Positions 1 to 10,481 are shown, counted from the stretch's first letter. The stretch: DNA of 64,000 nucleotides from Pleurodeles waltl (GCF_031143425.1 NC_090444.1:1354830323-1354894322); one strand, 5' to 3'. The notes: generated from the letters alone by a model not told the origin. Numbers and translations are program-made.

Positions 1-802
1 TGGTCAATTAGGAAATGCCAGTAAGGTGCCCATGGAGCAAACACACTCGAAATGAGGCTTCAGTATGACTAATTGATCAATCCCCATCAATCCCTATCCA
101 AGTGCAACTCCTGTCAACTGGTCCATAGACTCAATAACCATCGGGCATTATCACATACATAATGATGTACACAGCTGTAATCCCATACCCATGGTGCCCA
201 TCCCTGGGTTTACCCCTGTGCCTGTGTCACAATAGCTGCAATGCCACCATGCAACATCTCAGGTATCATAATGCAGAGACAAATGCATTGAGGGCAAGGA
301 CATATGTGTGTAGGAAGGCAAACACACAGGCACAGTCACAAGAGTAAATGGAATTTTGCCAGGTCCATCAGTACAATGCAATGTAGCACACATAAGCAAA
401 CATCAACATAAGAAACTACCAATAGTAACACGTGCATTGTCTCATGGAAATGCCATGCATGGTGTGGTGCTAGGTCTCAGCACCGCATAGGTGTATGTGA
501 AAAATGATAGACTGGGACAGGGTCACATTGTTATGTGTGGTCCTTTGCCATCAGCACACCAACAATCATTGCAAGGCCTCACCATGCAAATGGAAGCATA
601 GTGAGGGTTGATGAGAACAAGAAGGTAGCAAGCCACAATTTGGACAGAACCCACATCTAGAAAATATAGCACAGACAATTGCCCAAACTTCCCACACTAC
701 ATGTGACATGCAGGTGGGGCATAGGACTGAGAGACTGCAAACATTAATGACAGGAACAATGCATGGGAACCAAGATGACAATGTACAACCAATAGGAAGT
801 CA
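1..802. other. Probable Harbinger internal or intronic sequence, no gene recognised
   Basis: No reading frame here looks like protein. The base composition and word use (many TGTG, CACA and ACATG runs) resemble 1619-2516, 6500-8200 and 9830-11980, which I read as the non-coding interior of a large Harbinger transposon. The exon at 852-1618 is preceded by a splice-acceptor-like stretch, so this segment would be its upstream intron, with the first exon outside the window to the left. That placement is inference. Confidence 0.35.
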
Positions 803-1618
803 GTGACGTCACATTACAATTGGCACAACACAGGCACACTAATTGTACAGTATCTCATTGCTGAGGACGATGGCTCTCCTGTGGATCTGCCTGTCCTGGT
901 CTACCCTGATGACCTGGATGACCAGCTGACAACCATCAGACAGAAAACCCTCCAAGATGTCCTGGGAACTATCCAGACACCACCTCCAGTCTCAAGAAGG
1001 AGCATTCAAGTAGCAACCATCCCAGAGGACCCGCCCACCACCACCACAGTAGGACCTGCTAGCTCAAACACAGCTGTGGTCTCTGATGACACAGGGACCA
1101 CCTTTGAGAGGACAGTAGTGGGAGTACAGTGGGAGCTGGCCAAGGAGGTGCAGATGGAGGTGGGGATGCAAACTATGGTAGCCAGCCTTGAGGGGATGCG
1201 CATGTGCATGATGACATCCGCAGAACAGACAGCAGCCAAACAAGTCACACAATCCCTACTGCATGGAGTCCAACAGTGTATGAGGGACCTGCCCTCCCAA
1301 TCTTGCTGCTGCATGCATGGCAACAAGCAGGACTCCATGCACCGGAAACTGGCCTCCCTCAGGACAGACATGGCTGCCTACCACAGGGATGTTGCTGTCA
1401 TACTCACTAATCAGCAGCTCCTCCTTGCTGCAGTTATGCCATATGTAGTTCCACAGAAGGCAGCTGCCGGGAACTTGGTGTCCACTTCTCCAACCACTGA
1501 AGTGTGTGTGGCCCCCTCAAACCCACCAGCACCACCATCAAGGGCAGAGGAGATGACACACACATCAGAGGATGAAGATGTGGAGCAGATCATCTTCACC
1601 CTTAGGAGTATATGGTAG
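803..1618 (+). CDS. Harbinger accessory (second) protein, C-terminal exon
   Basis: This is an uninterrupted 271-codon frame. Its first codons probably lie in an intron, because an acceptor-like sequence ending TTGTACAG lies just before base 852 and the composition becomes coding-like there. The product has a proline/threonine-rich linker (about residues 60-95), a helical middle, and a late segment with SMHRKLASLRTDMAAYHRDV and VILTNQQLLLAAV that looks like a coiled coil. It ends in an acidic tail containing SEDEDVEQ. In PIF/Harbinger transposons a second gene encodes a Myb/SANT-like protein that helps the transposase reach the nucleus and the ends. The C-terminal halves of such proteins have this character, but the Myb domain itself is not visible here. 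It could instead be an unrelated transposon protein. The family call is inference; the open frame is direct. Confidence 0.5.
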   Translation: MTSHYNWHNTGTLIVQYLIAEDDGSPVDLPVLVYPDDLDDQLTTIRQKTLQDVLGTIQTPPPVSRRSIQVATIPEDPPTTTTVGPASSNTAVVSDDTGTTFERTVVGVQWELAKEVQMEVGMQTMVASLEGMRMCMMTSAEQTAAKQVTQSLLHGVQQCMRDLPSQSCCCMHGNKQDSMHRKLASLRTDMAAYHRDVAVILTNQQLLLAAVMPYVVPQKAAAGNLVSTSPTTEVCVAPSNPPAPPSRAEEMTHTSEDEDVEQIIFTLRSIW

Positions 1619-2516
1619 CAGCAGCCCATGCCACATGGGCACTGATTTCTCTTTGTCCTGTGCTTGCCAACATGCCAGTGTTGCTACAGTTGGTGACATG
1701 CACTCTTCACCGACACTGTTAACCTTTCCACTATGGACTGCAATTGTCTCTCACTACTCAACTGGCAATTCGTGTTCTCCTGCACTGAACAATACTTCAC
1801 CTCAGCATATCTAATGACATGTCCTTCACTGTGTTGTGTCACAATAGAATGCTTTACACTAATGGGGTCACAGACCTGGACTATGTAAATATTGCACTAC
1901 AGCACTTTAAAATAAACAGCACCTACACACCCACTTTGTCTCTGTGTAATGTGACACATCTACTTTGCTGGAGATTTGTGATGTGTCTAACATGTCAATG
2001 GTCACAGAGTGTCAATACCAGAGTGCAGAAATAATGTGGGCAGATAGCTACACACAGAGTATCTACAAGATGAACATCAATGCTGGCCACATCCTTTACA
2101 AGCAAGTCACTTTGCATGTGAAATTTGCTTTAAAACATACATGCCTCACCCACAACATATAGCAGGAATGGCTGTGTAAGAGCGCTTGGCCAATAATGTC
2201 AGCAGGGAGGACAAGTAAAACACATTGGCGTAAAATGTGTATACTTGACCTCATGTGAAATTGGCCCTACTCAGTTTAGCAGTGTTGATATGAACTTCAG
2301 GCTGGAGGCAGACGTCCCACAGTGCCCAACATCACGACACAGGATCAAAACAATTCCAACTTAAAAAGCACACTACATGTGAACCATAGTCACGTTGAGT
2401 GGTGGGTACAATGGATGGCAGATGCATTGAGATTTAGATTTGTTGTAGCAGCCAATGTGACAGCTCAGTTGGAAGTGGGAATTAACATTTCAAAAGAGGG
2501 ATGTGGATGCAGGGTG
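1619..2516. other. No gene seen; probable Harbinger interior
   Basis: Several AATAAA-like words follow the stop of the accessory frame, for example AAAATAAACAG near 1910, which could serve as its polyadenylation signal. Otherwise no coding potential, RNA gene or clear repeat boundary is visible. The sequence ends abruptly where the DIRS-derived inverted repeat begins at 2517. Confidence 0.35.
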
Positions 2517-2517
2517 G

Positions 2518-3195
2518 AATGAAAAATTTCCTAGCTATCGTAACGGAAAGTTTCAATTCTATTAAGGACTCGGAGGCGAGGATTATGCGGTGTGGCAATT
2601 TTTCTACCGGAGGCACGTGGTCACTACAAGAGCAGAACTTACATATAAACTGTCTCGAATTACTAGCCGGTTCATTTGCCTTGCTTTCTTCACTTTAATG
2701 AATGAGCAGCCAAGTAATTGAAAACAACTACAAATCCCATGAACCATTGGGAAAATGAGTACAGATATAACCAATGAACTGTAGGAATTTTGTCCAATCA
2801 GCAGAGAATAGTCTATAATGTAGTCCTTTGTCTGTGTTCAGTCTTCCTCTTTCGAAGCGCGAGCAGACAAGGAACCATCATGAAGCTTCTTGTTTTGTAG
2901 AATCCGATCCTATGAACAATAAAATAGGTTTGAGGACAAACATTCATTCTGAAACTAGGTAAATATCGTATAAAATAAAAGGATACACTTTTTTTTTTTT
3001 TTTTTTTTAAATGCAGTCTAAATAGAAACATGAAATCTCTATAGAAAAAGAAACATAAGCTACTTACTACATACGGGGTGGGTTCATTTAAACTTTGTAG
3101 TCTTATAAAGGTGATGAAGGGTGGGATAATCCTCGCCTCCGAGTCCTTAATAGAATTGAAACTTTCCGTTACGATAGCTAGGAAATTTTTCATTC
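2518..3195. repeat. Inverted repeat arms of the DIRS element (2518-2586 and 3126-3195)
   Basis: The first arm reads on the plus strand as the reverse complement of the second over roughly 69 bases, including CCTAGCTATCGTAACGGAAA and GGACTCGGAGGCGAGGATTA. About 540 bases separate the arms. The shared word CCTCGCCTCCG also recurs near 3205 and 4929, marking the terminal and internal complementary regions. Arm identity looks very high, which suggests recent origin or template-driven copying. Confidence 0.8.
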
Positions 3196-3228
3196 TATGT
3201 CAGGACCGGAGGCGAGGATTATGCTAGT

Positions 3229-4962
3229 TTAAAGCTCATCGATAACCAGCTGTGCCATGTTCAGAACTGGTTTAAAATAAAACCTTTTGAAGGTGGACTC
3301 TGACGACCAGTCTGCTGAATTAATGATGTCTTCAAGACGAGCACCTAAGTGGAAGGCCTTAGAGGCCATGGCTCCACGAGCAGAATGCGCACCAAAAAGG
3401 GAAAGGTCAATGCCTGCTTCATGCATGACCCAACGAACCCAACGAGCAATAGTAGGGGAAGAAACAGCTCTATGAGGTTTACGTAATGAGATAAGGAGTT
3501 GATGTTCACCAGAAGGACGGAGTTCGGAGGACATGTCCTCGTATGCTTTAAGGCACTGAACTACACATAGTTTTGGAGCGTCAGGAAAAATCGGATAAGA
3601 TATAATTCTAGTATTAGTTTTTGTGCGTCTACCTAATGTAAACGAGACTCCTGAAGGAGTAAAGGATCTGTGGGAGATGTCGAGAGCACGAACATCAGAG
3701 ACTCTTCTACAAGAAATGAGACAAAGTAACATGGCTAGTTTAGCTGACAGCTCCTTCCTGGAAAGGTAGTGATTATGTTGCCAAGATAAGAAGAGGTTCA
3801 GAACTTGATTAACGTCCCAAAGGAAAGAGTATCGGGGTTCTGGAGGTAAAGATAGTCTTATACCTCGAAGAAGTCGACAGACCAATTTATGTTCGCCCAC
3901 AGGGAGACCATCAACAGTTACGTGTCCAGCTGAAATCGCAGAACGATAAGTATTAACAGAACGATAAGCCAGACCTTTGGAAGCCAGGTCAGCAAGGAAG
4001 TTCAGTATATGAACTATGTCTGTCTCCACGGGATTAAAACCCCTTCGCAAACACCAACGGGACCATCTTCCCCACGCAGATCTATAGCGTTTACAAGTGC
4101 TGGGGGCCCATGCTTTGGATAATAACTCTTCAGCCTGTCGCGAAAGTCCCGACACCGACCAGCGTCCCCGGAAATCCGCCACGCCATCAAGGCTAGAGAG
4201 CCCTCGAGGACCATCTGGTGAGGGGTACCATTCGGACTGAGAAGAAGCGAGGGAAACAGGGGGAGTCGGATTGGAAAATCCCAAGAAAGTTCCAGAAGAA
4301 CCGGAAACCACACTTGAGACCTCCAAATTGGAGTTATGATCGCAATGGACGCCGATTGGCGCCGTACCTGTGCGGATGTTCGGGTAATCATCGCAAAAGG
4401 AGGAAAAGCGTAAGCTGTCTCCAGACTCCAATCTTGCAGAAATGCGTCCGTAGCTGTTGCCAAAGGATCTGGTCTCCAGCTGAAGAATCTGGGAACCTGG
4501 TGATCGAGTCTGGAAGCAAAAAGATCGATCGAGAACGGTCCCCAAAGTTGGGACAGAAAGGAAAAAACTTGTGGATGAAGTTTCCATAGACTGGAATCCC
4601 TGAGATGCCGAGAATGAAAGTCCGCAATCTGATTCTGGCTTCCCGGGAGATACTGTGCTGTCACAGAAACCTGATGATCCAGGCAATACTGCCAAAAACT
4701 GGACGCCAGATTGGAAAGTGTTTCGGAACGCGAGCCACCTAGATGATTGATATATCGGACCGCGGAAACATTGTCCATCTTCAAGAGGACGTTCGATTTG
4801 ATAGAATCTTTTGTCCAGCATTTGACTGCAAATGAACCGGCTAGTAATTCGAGACAGTTTATATGTAAGTTCTGCTCTTGTAGTGACCACGTGCCTCCGG
4901 TAGAAAAATTGCCACACCGCATAATCCTCGCCTCCGGTCCTGACATAGAATTCAAAGGCCAA
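3229..4962 (-). CDS. DIRS tyrosine recombinase frame (577 codons, open)
   Basis: This frame would cut and rejoin DNA to integrate the circular DIRS cDNA. The C-terminal half holds the recombinase: an N-terminal SAM-like helical region (WAPSTCKRYRSAWGRWSRW), the first catalytic arginine in SCRRVSDVRALD, the HxxR box as HSARGAMASKAF, and a terminal tyrosine in STFKRFYFKP near residue 560. All four conserved positions (R, H, R, Y) appear present. The first 200 or so codons overlap the RNase H frame and are probably not all recombinase, so the first ATG is not necessarily the true start. The frame is fully open, unlike almost every other retroelement gene in the window. It runs from the truncated end of the element, so no element promoter or reverse transcriptase remains with it. 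Confidence 0.8.
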   Translation of the reverse strand: MAFEFYVRTGGEDYAVWQFFYRRHVVTTRAELTYKLSRITSRFICSQMLDKRFYQIERPLEDGQCFRGPIYQSSRWLAFRNTFQSGVQFLAVLPGSSGFCDSTVSPGKPESDCGLSFSASQGFQSMETSSTSFFLSVPTLGTVLDRSFCFQTRSPGSQILQLETRSFGNSYGRISARLESGDSLRFSSFCDDYPNIRTGTAPIGVHCDHNSNLEVSSVVSGSSGTFLGFSNPTPPVSLASSQSEWYPSPDGPRGLSSLDGVADFRGRWSVSGLSRQAEELLSKAWAPSTCKRYRSAWGRWSRWCLRRGFNPVETDIVHILNFLADLASKGLAYRSVNTYRSAISAGHVTVDGLPVGEHKLVCRLLRGIRLSLPPEPRYSFLWDVNQVLNLFLSWQHNHYLSRKELSAKLAMLLCLISCRRVSDVRALDISHRSFTPSGVSFTLGRRTKTNTRIISYPIFPDAPKLCVVQCLKAYEDMSSELRPSGEHQLLISLRKPHRAVSSPTIARWVRWVMHEAGIDLSLFGAHSARGAMASKAFHLGARLEDIINSADWSSESTFKRFYFKPVLNMAQLVIDEL

Positions 4963-5006
4963 CAGACAATTGGCACACTACACTCATGCAAAACCCTGAG
5001 CCCCAA
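4014..5006 (-). pseudogene. DIRS RNase H (end of the RT-RH polyprotein), 5'-truncated
   Basis: This frame overlaps the recombinase in a different phase. It shows the DIRS-type RNase H layout: an INCLELLAGSFAVKCW helix with the acidic glutamate, then LLKMDNVSAVRYINHLGG with the catalytic aspartate, and later QYLPGSQNQIADFHSR with the final aspartate. The reverse transcriptase that should precede it is absent, because the element is cut at about 4966 and the first dozen codons come from flanking DNA. After about residue 210 the peptide loses family features and probably just shadows the recombinase. The enzyme would degrade RNA in RNA:DNA hybrids during cDNA synthesis. Without its RT it is not a functional polyprotein. 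Confidence 0.75.
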
Positions 5007-5096
5007 GCATTTGACACATGCAGAAAGGGAGTACCTACATTTGTATTATCTATGTACGGGAGAGAACTTAAAACTATGTAACACACCCATACTAAC

Positions 5097-5167
5097 CAGC
5101 CTGTTGGCGGTGCTTCCTCCGTCGCCGGCCCTGGCGGTCTAGGACCGCCAGGGTCGGAATGACCCCC
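5097..5167. repeat. Terminal fragment of a GGGGGTCATT-type short element
   Basis: The stretch from GCCTGTTGGCGGTG to CGGAATGACCCCC matches one end of the complete elements at 59,408-60,026 and 60,059-60,662. Only about 70 bases remain, so this is a truncated relic. Confidence 0.65.
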
Positions 5168-5234
5168 AGAGTCTTACCTGATCATCACTGACAGAATGTA
5201 GGGACAAAGGTGTTGCCATTGTACCTGAAATGTG

Positions 5235-5990
5235 TGAGTAAGTGCCAGATGTACGAAGATCAGGTTTTGTGAGTCGCACATTGCGAGATTTAGCAACTCG
5301 CAATTTTCGAGTAGGATAATCTGATGTACAATACTGTCAATGACACTGTTTGCAAATCACAGATGGGGTAGCAAATGACCTATCTCATGAATATTAATGA
5401 GGTAAGTGTCATTTTGCAAACCCCTTGGGAATATTGGCACTCACAGGGATGCTGGCCTGCTGGGCTCAGCAGACCACCATGTCTGTGACTACTTTCAAAT
5501 AAAGATGTATTTTTTTTTTTTTTTACTGCAGCCTTATTTCATTGAGGGTAAACAGAAAGCATGTCAAAAATAAATATTATAACTTTTACTTTTTTTTTTA
5601 AAGCAGACAGTGGTCCGTGGGACCACTGCCTGCTCTGAAACAATTTTTCGGCATGCATTCACAAAGGGGAAGGGATCCCATGGGGACACCTTCCCTTTAG
5701 CGAATGGGTTAGTACCAACTTGAAACTGGTGGTAACTGCAATTGTTTTGTGATGGCATTAGCGGTCACCAAACCATTAATCAGCGCACTGCGACTCACAA
5801 ATAGGAAGGGAACACCCTTTCACAAATGCCACTAGCAAACCCTTTTTGTGATTCGGCAATGAGATTGCAGAACGGCAAAATTGGGTATGTGCATTGGAAT
5901 AAACATTTTTTCTTGAGGTAAACACACAAATTCTGAAAACTAGGCCATTTGTGGCAATTAAAAATAGCTTTGTATATATGATAGTCGTAC
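5235..5990 (+). mobile_element. Non-autonomous Harbinger-like element, GCCAGATGTA family
   Basis: It begins near GCCAGATGTACG and shows the same internal landmarks as the complete copy at 20,525-21,265, in the same order: an AATAAAG word followed by a long T run and CTGCAG (about 5505-5535), a hairpin with CACTGCCTGCTC (about 5612-5636), a GGGAAGGGATCCC-like stretch, and AACTTGAAACTGGTGGTA. The right end is degenerate (ACTAGGCCATTTG near 5940), so the boundary is approximate. There is no coding capacity. Confidence 0.6.
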
Positions 5991-6149
5991 ATGACTCAAC
6001 AAACCTCAGGCCAGCATTGTTAACATGTATAGACATGTGGATTGTATCTCAGTACTGGGACACTATCACTTTGTTCTGCTTGCATTCAACACGTCAAGAC
6101 ATCTGCTACCGTCACTCAGGAGCATTCTACTGTACACATTTGTCAATGT

Positions 6150-6400
6150 GATACTCACCAACAGGGCCACCGATCACCACACCCAGGTGGTCCAGCAGAT
6201 CCTACTCTCTGGCCACCAGGTCAGCCCAGCAATGCTTTAGCTGGTGCTCATTCCTGCTTGCATGGTACACTCTCTTGAGGTGGTAGAGCACCTTGCCCCA
6301 CCGCAGCCGCCTCGACTCCGTGTGATGCCCCTGTATCACCCGCCCACCCATCTCCAGCATCAAGGGAAGGAAGTGGCACACCTACCAAGCCCCCACGACC
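6150..6400 (-). pseudogene. Degenerate Myb/SANT-like exon (Harbinger accessory protein)
   Basis: On the minus strand one frame reads RRLRWGKVLYHLKRVYHASR followed by NEHQLKHCWADLVARE. This pattern of spaced tryptophans and basic helices resembles the tri-helical Myb/SANT-like DNA-binding domains of Harbinger accessory proteins. A stop codon follows the RE pair. The frame then continues with DLLDHLGVVIGGPV into a good splice donor, GTTGGTGAGTATC, near 6150. The upstream frame also has a stop. It lies downstream of, and in the same orientation as, the transposase exons at 10-18 kb, so it could be the accessory gene of that element. The assignment rests on pattern alone. Confidence 0.35.
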
Positions 6401-6464
6401 CTTCTCCCCCATGCGGGTCAGCCTCGCCCTTCCCGACATGTCCCTGAACAACAAATCCAAACTG

Positions 6465-8220
6465 AGAATGTGTAAAAAAAAAGGAAAATAAATGAAAGTA
6501 AAAGAAACTTACAGCTCAAAACCTAAGAACTACAACTAACCCACCTAATCTAACCCCCAGACATACACCCGAAAGTACAAATACAATCTGAAAGACACTA
6601 AACCACAAAAAATCACATACACACGTACAATAAACAAACAGAATTCACAAAAGACATAAGAGAGACACCACAAGATACAATAAACGCAATTGAGACACAA
6701 TCAACACCGAGACACAGCCACACAGTCAAGAAATAGCACAGACTGTAAAGTGAAAGTACACCCACTGAACCATGCCTCTAAACAGTATTTCCTATTACAT
6801 CACTTCCTGTCCGCTATGCAGCCCGTTTTCCATCATGCTTGTATTTTTTTGACGCATACAATGTTTGTGTGAATCACATAACCTACATGTGCGTCAAAAT
6901 CCCACACATTACCTGTAGATTTCAATTTCAATGGATATCTGCATGCGTGTGGTGCGTAGGTGGAATTCACGCTAAGGACCCATGTATGGTTAGTTTGCGT
7001 TTGTGTGATTTTTCAACCCATTTGCGTCAACATTTTTTACTCTATCTGTGATTGCGTGATTTTCTATTTAACATGCATGCACCCTGTATCAACATGAAGA
7101 TAGTATAGTATGGCCTGCAGTGTGTGGGATAGTGGTTGGCCACTTGTGGTAGAGCATGCAACTGTGTGTTTTGGCTGTGAATGATCTGTAACAACAATGT
7201 GTGTGTTTCTGAAGGAACAGCATGCAATACATTGGATTTCATGCACATGTATGAATGTGTTCCAAATAGGTATCTACATCTGATGGCAATCAGTGATCTA
7301 CAACAGTCATGATATGTGTTTGTAATATGTGTTGACTCATGTGATGTGTGTAATTGTTTGACTTTGGGGACATTACATATCACATGACAAACAAAACTCA
7401 GGTATCACTGAGAATGGCTGATGAGTGCTATGTGGGATATGTTACCCCTCATATGTCATTCATTGTTGGTTACGACTTCATGGTGACATGTATGGACTAC
7501 ACAAATGTCTGACATGTATACATGTCTGGAACGTACTGTGTTTGAGACAATGTGCCTGAATCCCACCCATAAAATGTTTTGTACACGTCAGTTTGACTCA
7601 TTACAATTACCTATGTTACTTGTGTTGCTGTGGTGGACCTGCTGCCCTGGCTGCATGTGTTCACATATTTTCAGATCTGCATTACACAGAAGTTTCCAGT
7701 TCAAGTGTGTGGGCATGTGTATACTGTGTCAGGATTGGGCTCCATGGTGTCACGCTTTCAGGTGGGTCTAGTAAGGACTCTGTTAGGGGCACCACTTGAG
7801 TTCACAGAGTATCTCGCAAAGAGGTAGTGTGCCAAAGCAGAAGAGCAGCTAAAGGCATACAGGGGACAGGCCAGCTATGGTAAGGCAGGGAAAACAGAAA
7901 GGTGAAGGCAGAGCAACCTTAATGTGTGAACAAATATGGAACAGGTCAGTAATGGACAAACACGCTGGAGTTATCACTAATGTTGTACACAGGGTAGGGC
8001 TCCGAACTTTTCACAGCAACAGGGAATGTCAGTGCTTCTGTGCAGATTAATCTTACAGATAGACACCACGCAATTCCCATAGAAAGGAGGCAGCAGAAGT
8101 GATTCTGTGTCTGGACCCTTAGGGCACAAACAAGGATTGTACTTCCATACACAAGATTAGCCCTTGTGGGTCCGGTGGAGACAGAGAGGCAATTCCTGGA
8201 GTATAGCCATAGCAAACTGT
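6465..8220. other. No gene seen; TG/CA-rich Harbinger-like interior
   Basis: This 1.75-kb stretch has no credible frame. It is A-rich around 6470-6720 and then enriched for TGTG/ACAT words, with an odd recurrence of TTGACGCA/TGCGTCAA words at about 6848, 6888 and 7024. No boundary, terminal repeat or RNA gene is evident. Confidence 0.3.
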
Positions 8221-8389
8221 GACTGTTAGGCACTAAAGACTACAAGCAACACTAGACAAAGGATGGGGGCTGGATTTGCCTCCTGGAAACCAGGTGCCAA
8301 CCCAAGTACAAAGGAAAACACTTCTACACAGGTGAGGACTGATAGGACACTTACCAGACATGATAACCAAAGAGCAAACAGAAAGCAAA

Positions 8390-8600
8390 GGAACCAACCA
8401 GGAGGCAAAGCCAGGAACAAGGAACAGGCTCAGGCTGATGCAAAGGCTGGAACAGGTCTGGGAAACAGAAAGCAGGCTCTGGCAAAAACAAACATGAACA
8501 AGGCTGAGAAACAGGGAGCAGACTCTGGCTGGAACAAGCAGGAACAGGACTGGGTAAACAGAGAGCAGGTTCAGGCTGAATCAGGACTATAACACAATCC
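8390..8600. repeat. Degenerate minisatellite, AACAGG/AGCAGGCTC units
   Basis: Units built around GGAACAGG, GGGAAACAGA and AGCAGGCTCTGGC recur about four times with lengths of roughly 35-60 bases. The open frame across it (8263-8592) is Q/A/N-rich only because the repeat lacks stops. The flanks (8225-8390 and 8600-8860) may belong to the same interspersed repeat. Confidence 0.5.
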
Positions 8601-9359
8601 AGCAAGGGGTGTGGACCACAAAGGAATCATACTCCAATGCTTGACGAGGAGCTTCAGGGAATGGCAGCTTCTAAGCAGTTCCAGGCAGCAGCAAGGCCAG
8701 GATAGAGTCACTTGGCTGGGTTGCACAAGAGAGGTCACAAGTGTGTCCAGCTTTAGTATCCCACAAGTCCTGGAGGAGGACAACCGGACTTTTCCCATAG
8801 GAAGCAATGGACAGAAGATTACAGGTCTTAACGACTAACAGGCAGTGCATTATGGGGCCTGAAGTCCATGCAAGCTAACGTAGTTCTCCTATAGCATGCT
8901 GTGGTTCTAAAAATTCTGGACCCATGTAATTTACTTTGCCACAGCAGTACGATTTTAGTATCAAAAGACCGATAATGACTAGTACACTAAGCATGAGCAT
9001 TTTCGCTCAATTCCAGCAGCGTTTTCACCTCGAAATCGCCATTTTCGTCCTGCACTCGTGGCTCCCATTTTATACACGGCAGCCATTTTTAAAAGTTGCC
9101 CTCACATAGGCTTATAATACAGTCAGATTTGATTCCAAGGACACGTACACCTTGATTGACTTTTCTCTGACCTGGGCAAGCTGGAACCATTGCCTCAGGC
9201 CAAACCTGTTTGGTCAGTCCCTCTCCCAGTGGCCGAATCAGATAGCATCAAGGCACACCATGCCATAAAACCCTTATTATCGCTCACACACCCTGCCTAA
9301 TCTTGCTCACACCTACACCTGCTCTTTTCTTCTTCTTACTTTACAAGGGGGAGGTGCCC

Positions 9360-9790
9360 GTTTTTATTGGGGGTCCACACTTATCTGATGTAAAATACTA
9401 GGCCTTGCCGGGTAATTTATTATGGGTTAGATGACATGAAATATGAGGTTTCATCATGACACTGTTTTTTCCTTTGTAGTGAAAACATGTGAATGACCAA
9501 CCAAAATGTCAAGAATGTTTGCCTGAAGCTTAAAAAACTGTATATAAGGAAACCTGACTTTGCATTGAAACACAGTCTCCTGAGAACATACAAACCGTGC
9601 TGTTGTACTTCTAGGACGCTTGTTACTTGGCTGCGGCCAATAAATTCGATCTTTGACTTCACCTAGAAGACTCTGAGTTTCTGTGGTCTGAATCAGGAAA
9701 GTACCCGAGGTCTTTGGGTGTACCCTAGGAACCGCTGGGTTACCGGATCAGTACCGGTTCTGAAAAACCCAGTACCTCAATGCCATATTG
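9360..9790 (+). mobile_element. Candidate solo LTR with TATA box and polyadenylation signal
   Basis: A TATA box (TGTATATAAGG near 9540) is followed about 95 bases later by a CCAATAAATTCG polyadenylation signal (about 9635). After that comes a short GT-rich segment and a stretch rich in GTACC/GGTACC words up to ACCTCA near 9788. This spacing is typical of the U3-R-U5 arrangement of a retroviral LTR. I could not locate a convincing TG start or a flanking target duplication, so the left end is a guess. No internal retroviral sequence adjoins it. Confidence 0.45.
9540..9550 (+). promoter_or_regulatory. TATA box of the candidate LTR
   Basis: The word TGTATATAAGG is a strong TATA match. An AATAAA signal lies about 95 bases downstream, which implies transcription starting near 9570. 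Confidence 0.45.
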
Positions 9791-10481
9791 AAAAGGGACG
9801 CAAACACGAGTCAGAAAGGGACTCTGGGTGAGTGCTCATGATGATTCCCAGGGTACAGATAGTCCATTTACAGCGCCCCCTAGAGATGGGAGGGCAAAGA
9901 CGTACCACATGGCAGTGGCAGGACTTATTTCAGGGATGGACTGCGCAGAGCATGCATTGTGAACATTGTTTGTCATACCTGGGACACTCATGCTATCCAT
10001 TTACACAAATGATGCCCCCCTTGTCCCACAAGCTCCTTGAAGAGATTGCAAATGTCACACTTACTAATGTCAGGGGTCTGTTCATACATTCCTGTTTCCA
10101 CTGATATTTCACATCCACTGCCTCATGTATGGGGAGCTTATTTACCTTATGATTGGAGATGTCATAGTTGTGTGTCATGTGCTACAGTAGACCATGTTGG
10201 CAATGTGGATGTAAGTCATATGCTGTGGTCCATTGATTTGGTCCTTCATATGTGAAATTCAAGAGATGAGTATTTTTTATGTGTGTGATGTTTGCTGTAC
10301 AATCTTACGCATCACATGTAATGTTGCATCAGACGTAGTCAGATTTGTCTCTGTAACATGCTCCCTGAGGTAATACTCATATTCCTAAGGAACATGTGAT
10401 GGAGAATGAAGAAACCAGAGCAGGATTGTGTGATCAAGTAAGGTGTATTATTTACATATCTTAACAAGGTGTGTAGAGTGA

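Larger units (their letters stand above)
2517..4966 (-). mobile_element. DIRS-type tyrosine-recombinase retroelement, 5'-truncated and rearranged
   Basis: The minus strand carries an RNase H segment overlapping a tyrosine recombinase in another frame, the usual arrangement in DIRS elements, which replicate through reverse transcription but integrate with a tyrosine recombinase instead of an integrase. The reverse transcriptase is missing, so the element is truncated near 4966. The low-coordinate end contains a short oppositely oriented piece (2517-2686): its first part mirrors 3126-3195 and its second part mirrors 4829-4936. The interval 2690-3125 is non-coding and contains a long T run (about 2990-3008) and AAAATAAAAGG-type A/T tracts. 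DIRS elements have inverted termini plus an internal complementary region. Whether 2517-2686 is such a terminus or a second inverted fragment is not settled. Confidence 0.8.

Noticed and set aside
1006..1371. 121-codon minus-strand frame
   Set aside because: Lies antisense to the 271-codon accessory frame and has no domain; a shadow frame.
4218..4589. 123-codon plus frame in the DIRS element
   Set aside because: Antisense to two overlapping recognised DIRS frames; lysine/arginine-rich shadow.
8263..8592. 109-codon Q/N/A-rich frame
   Set aside because: Translation of a minisatellite without stops; no start context or domain.
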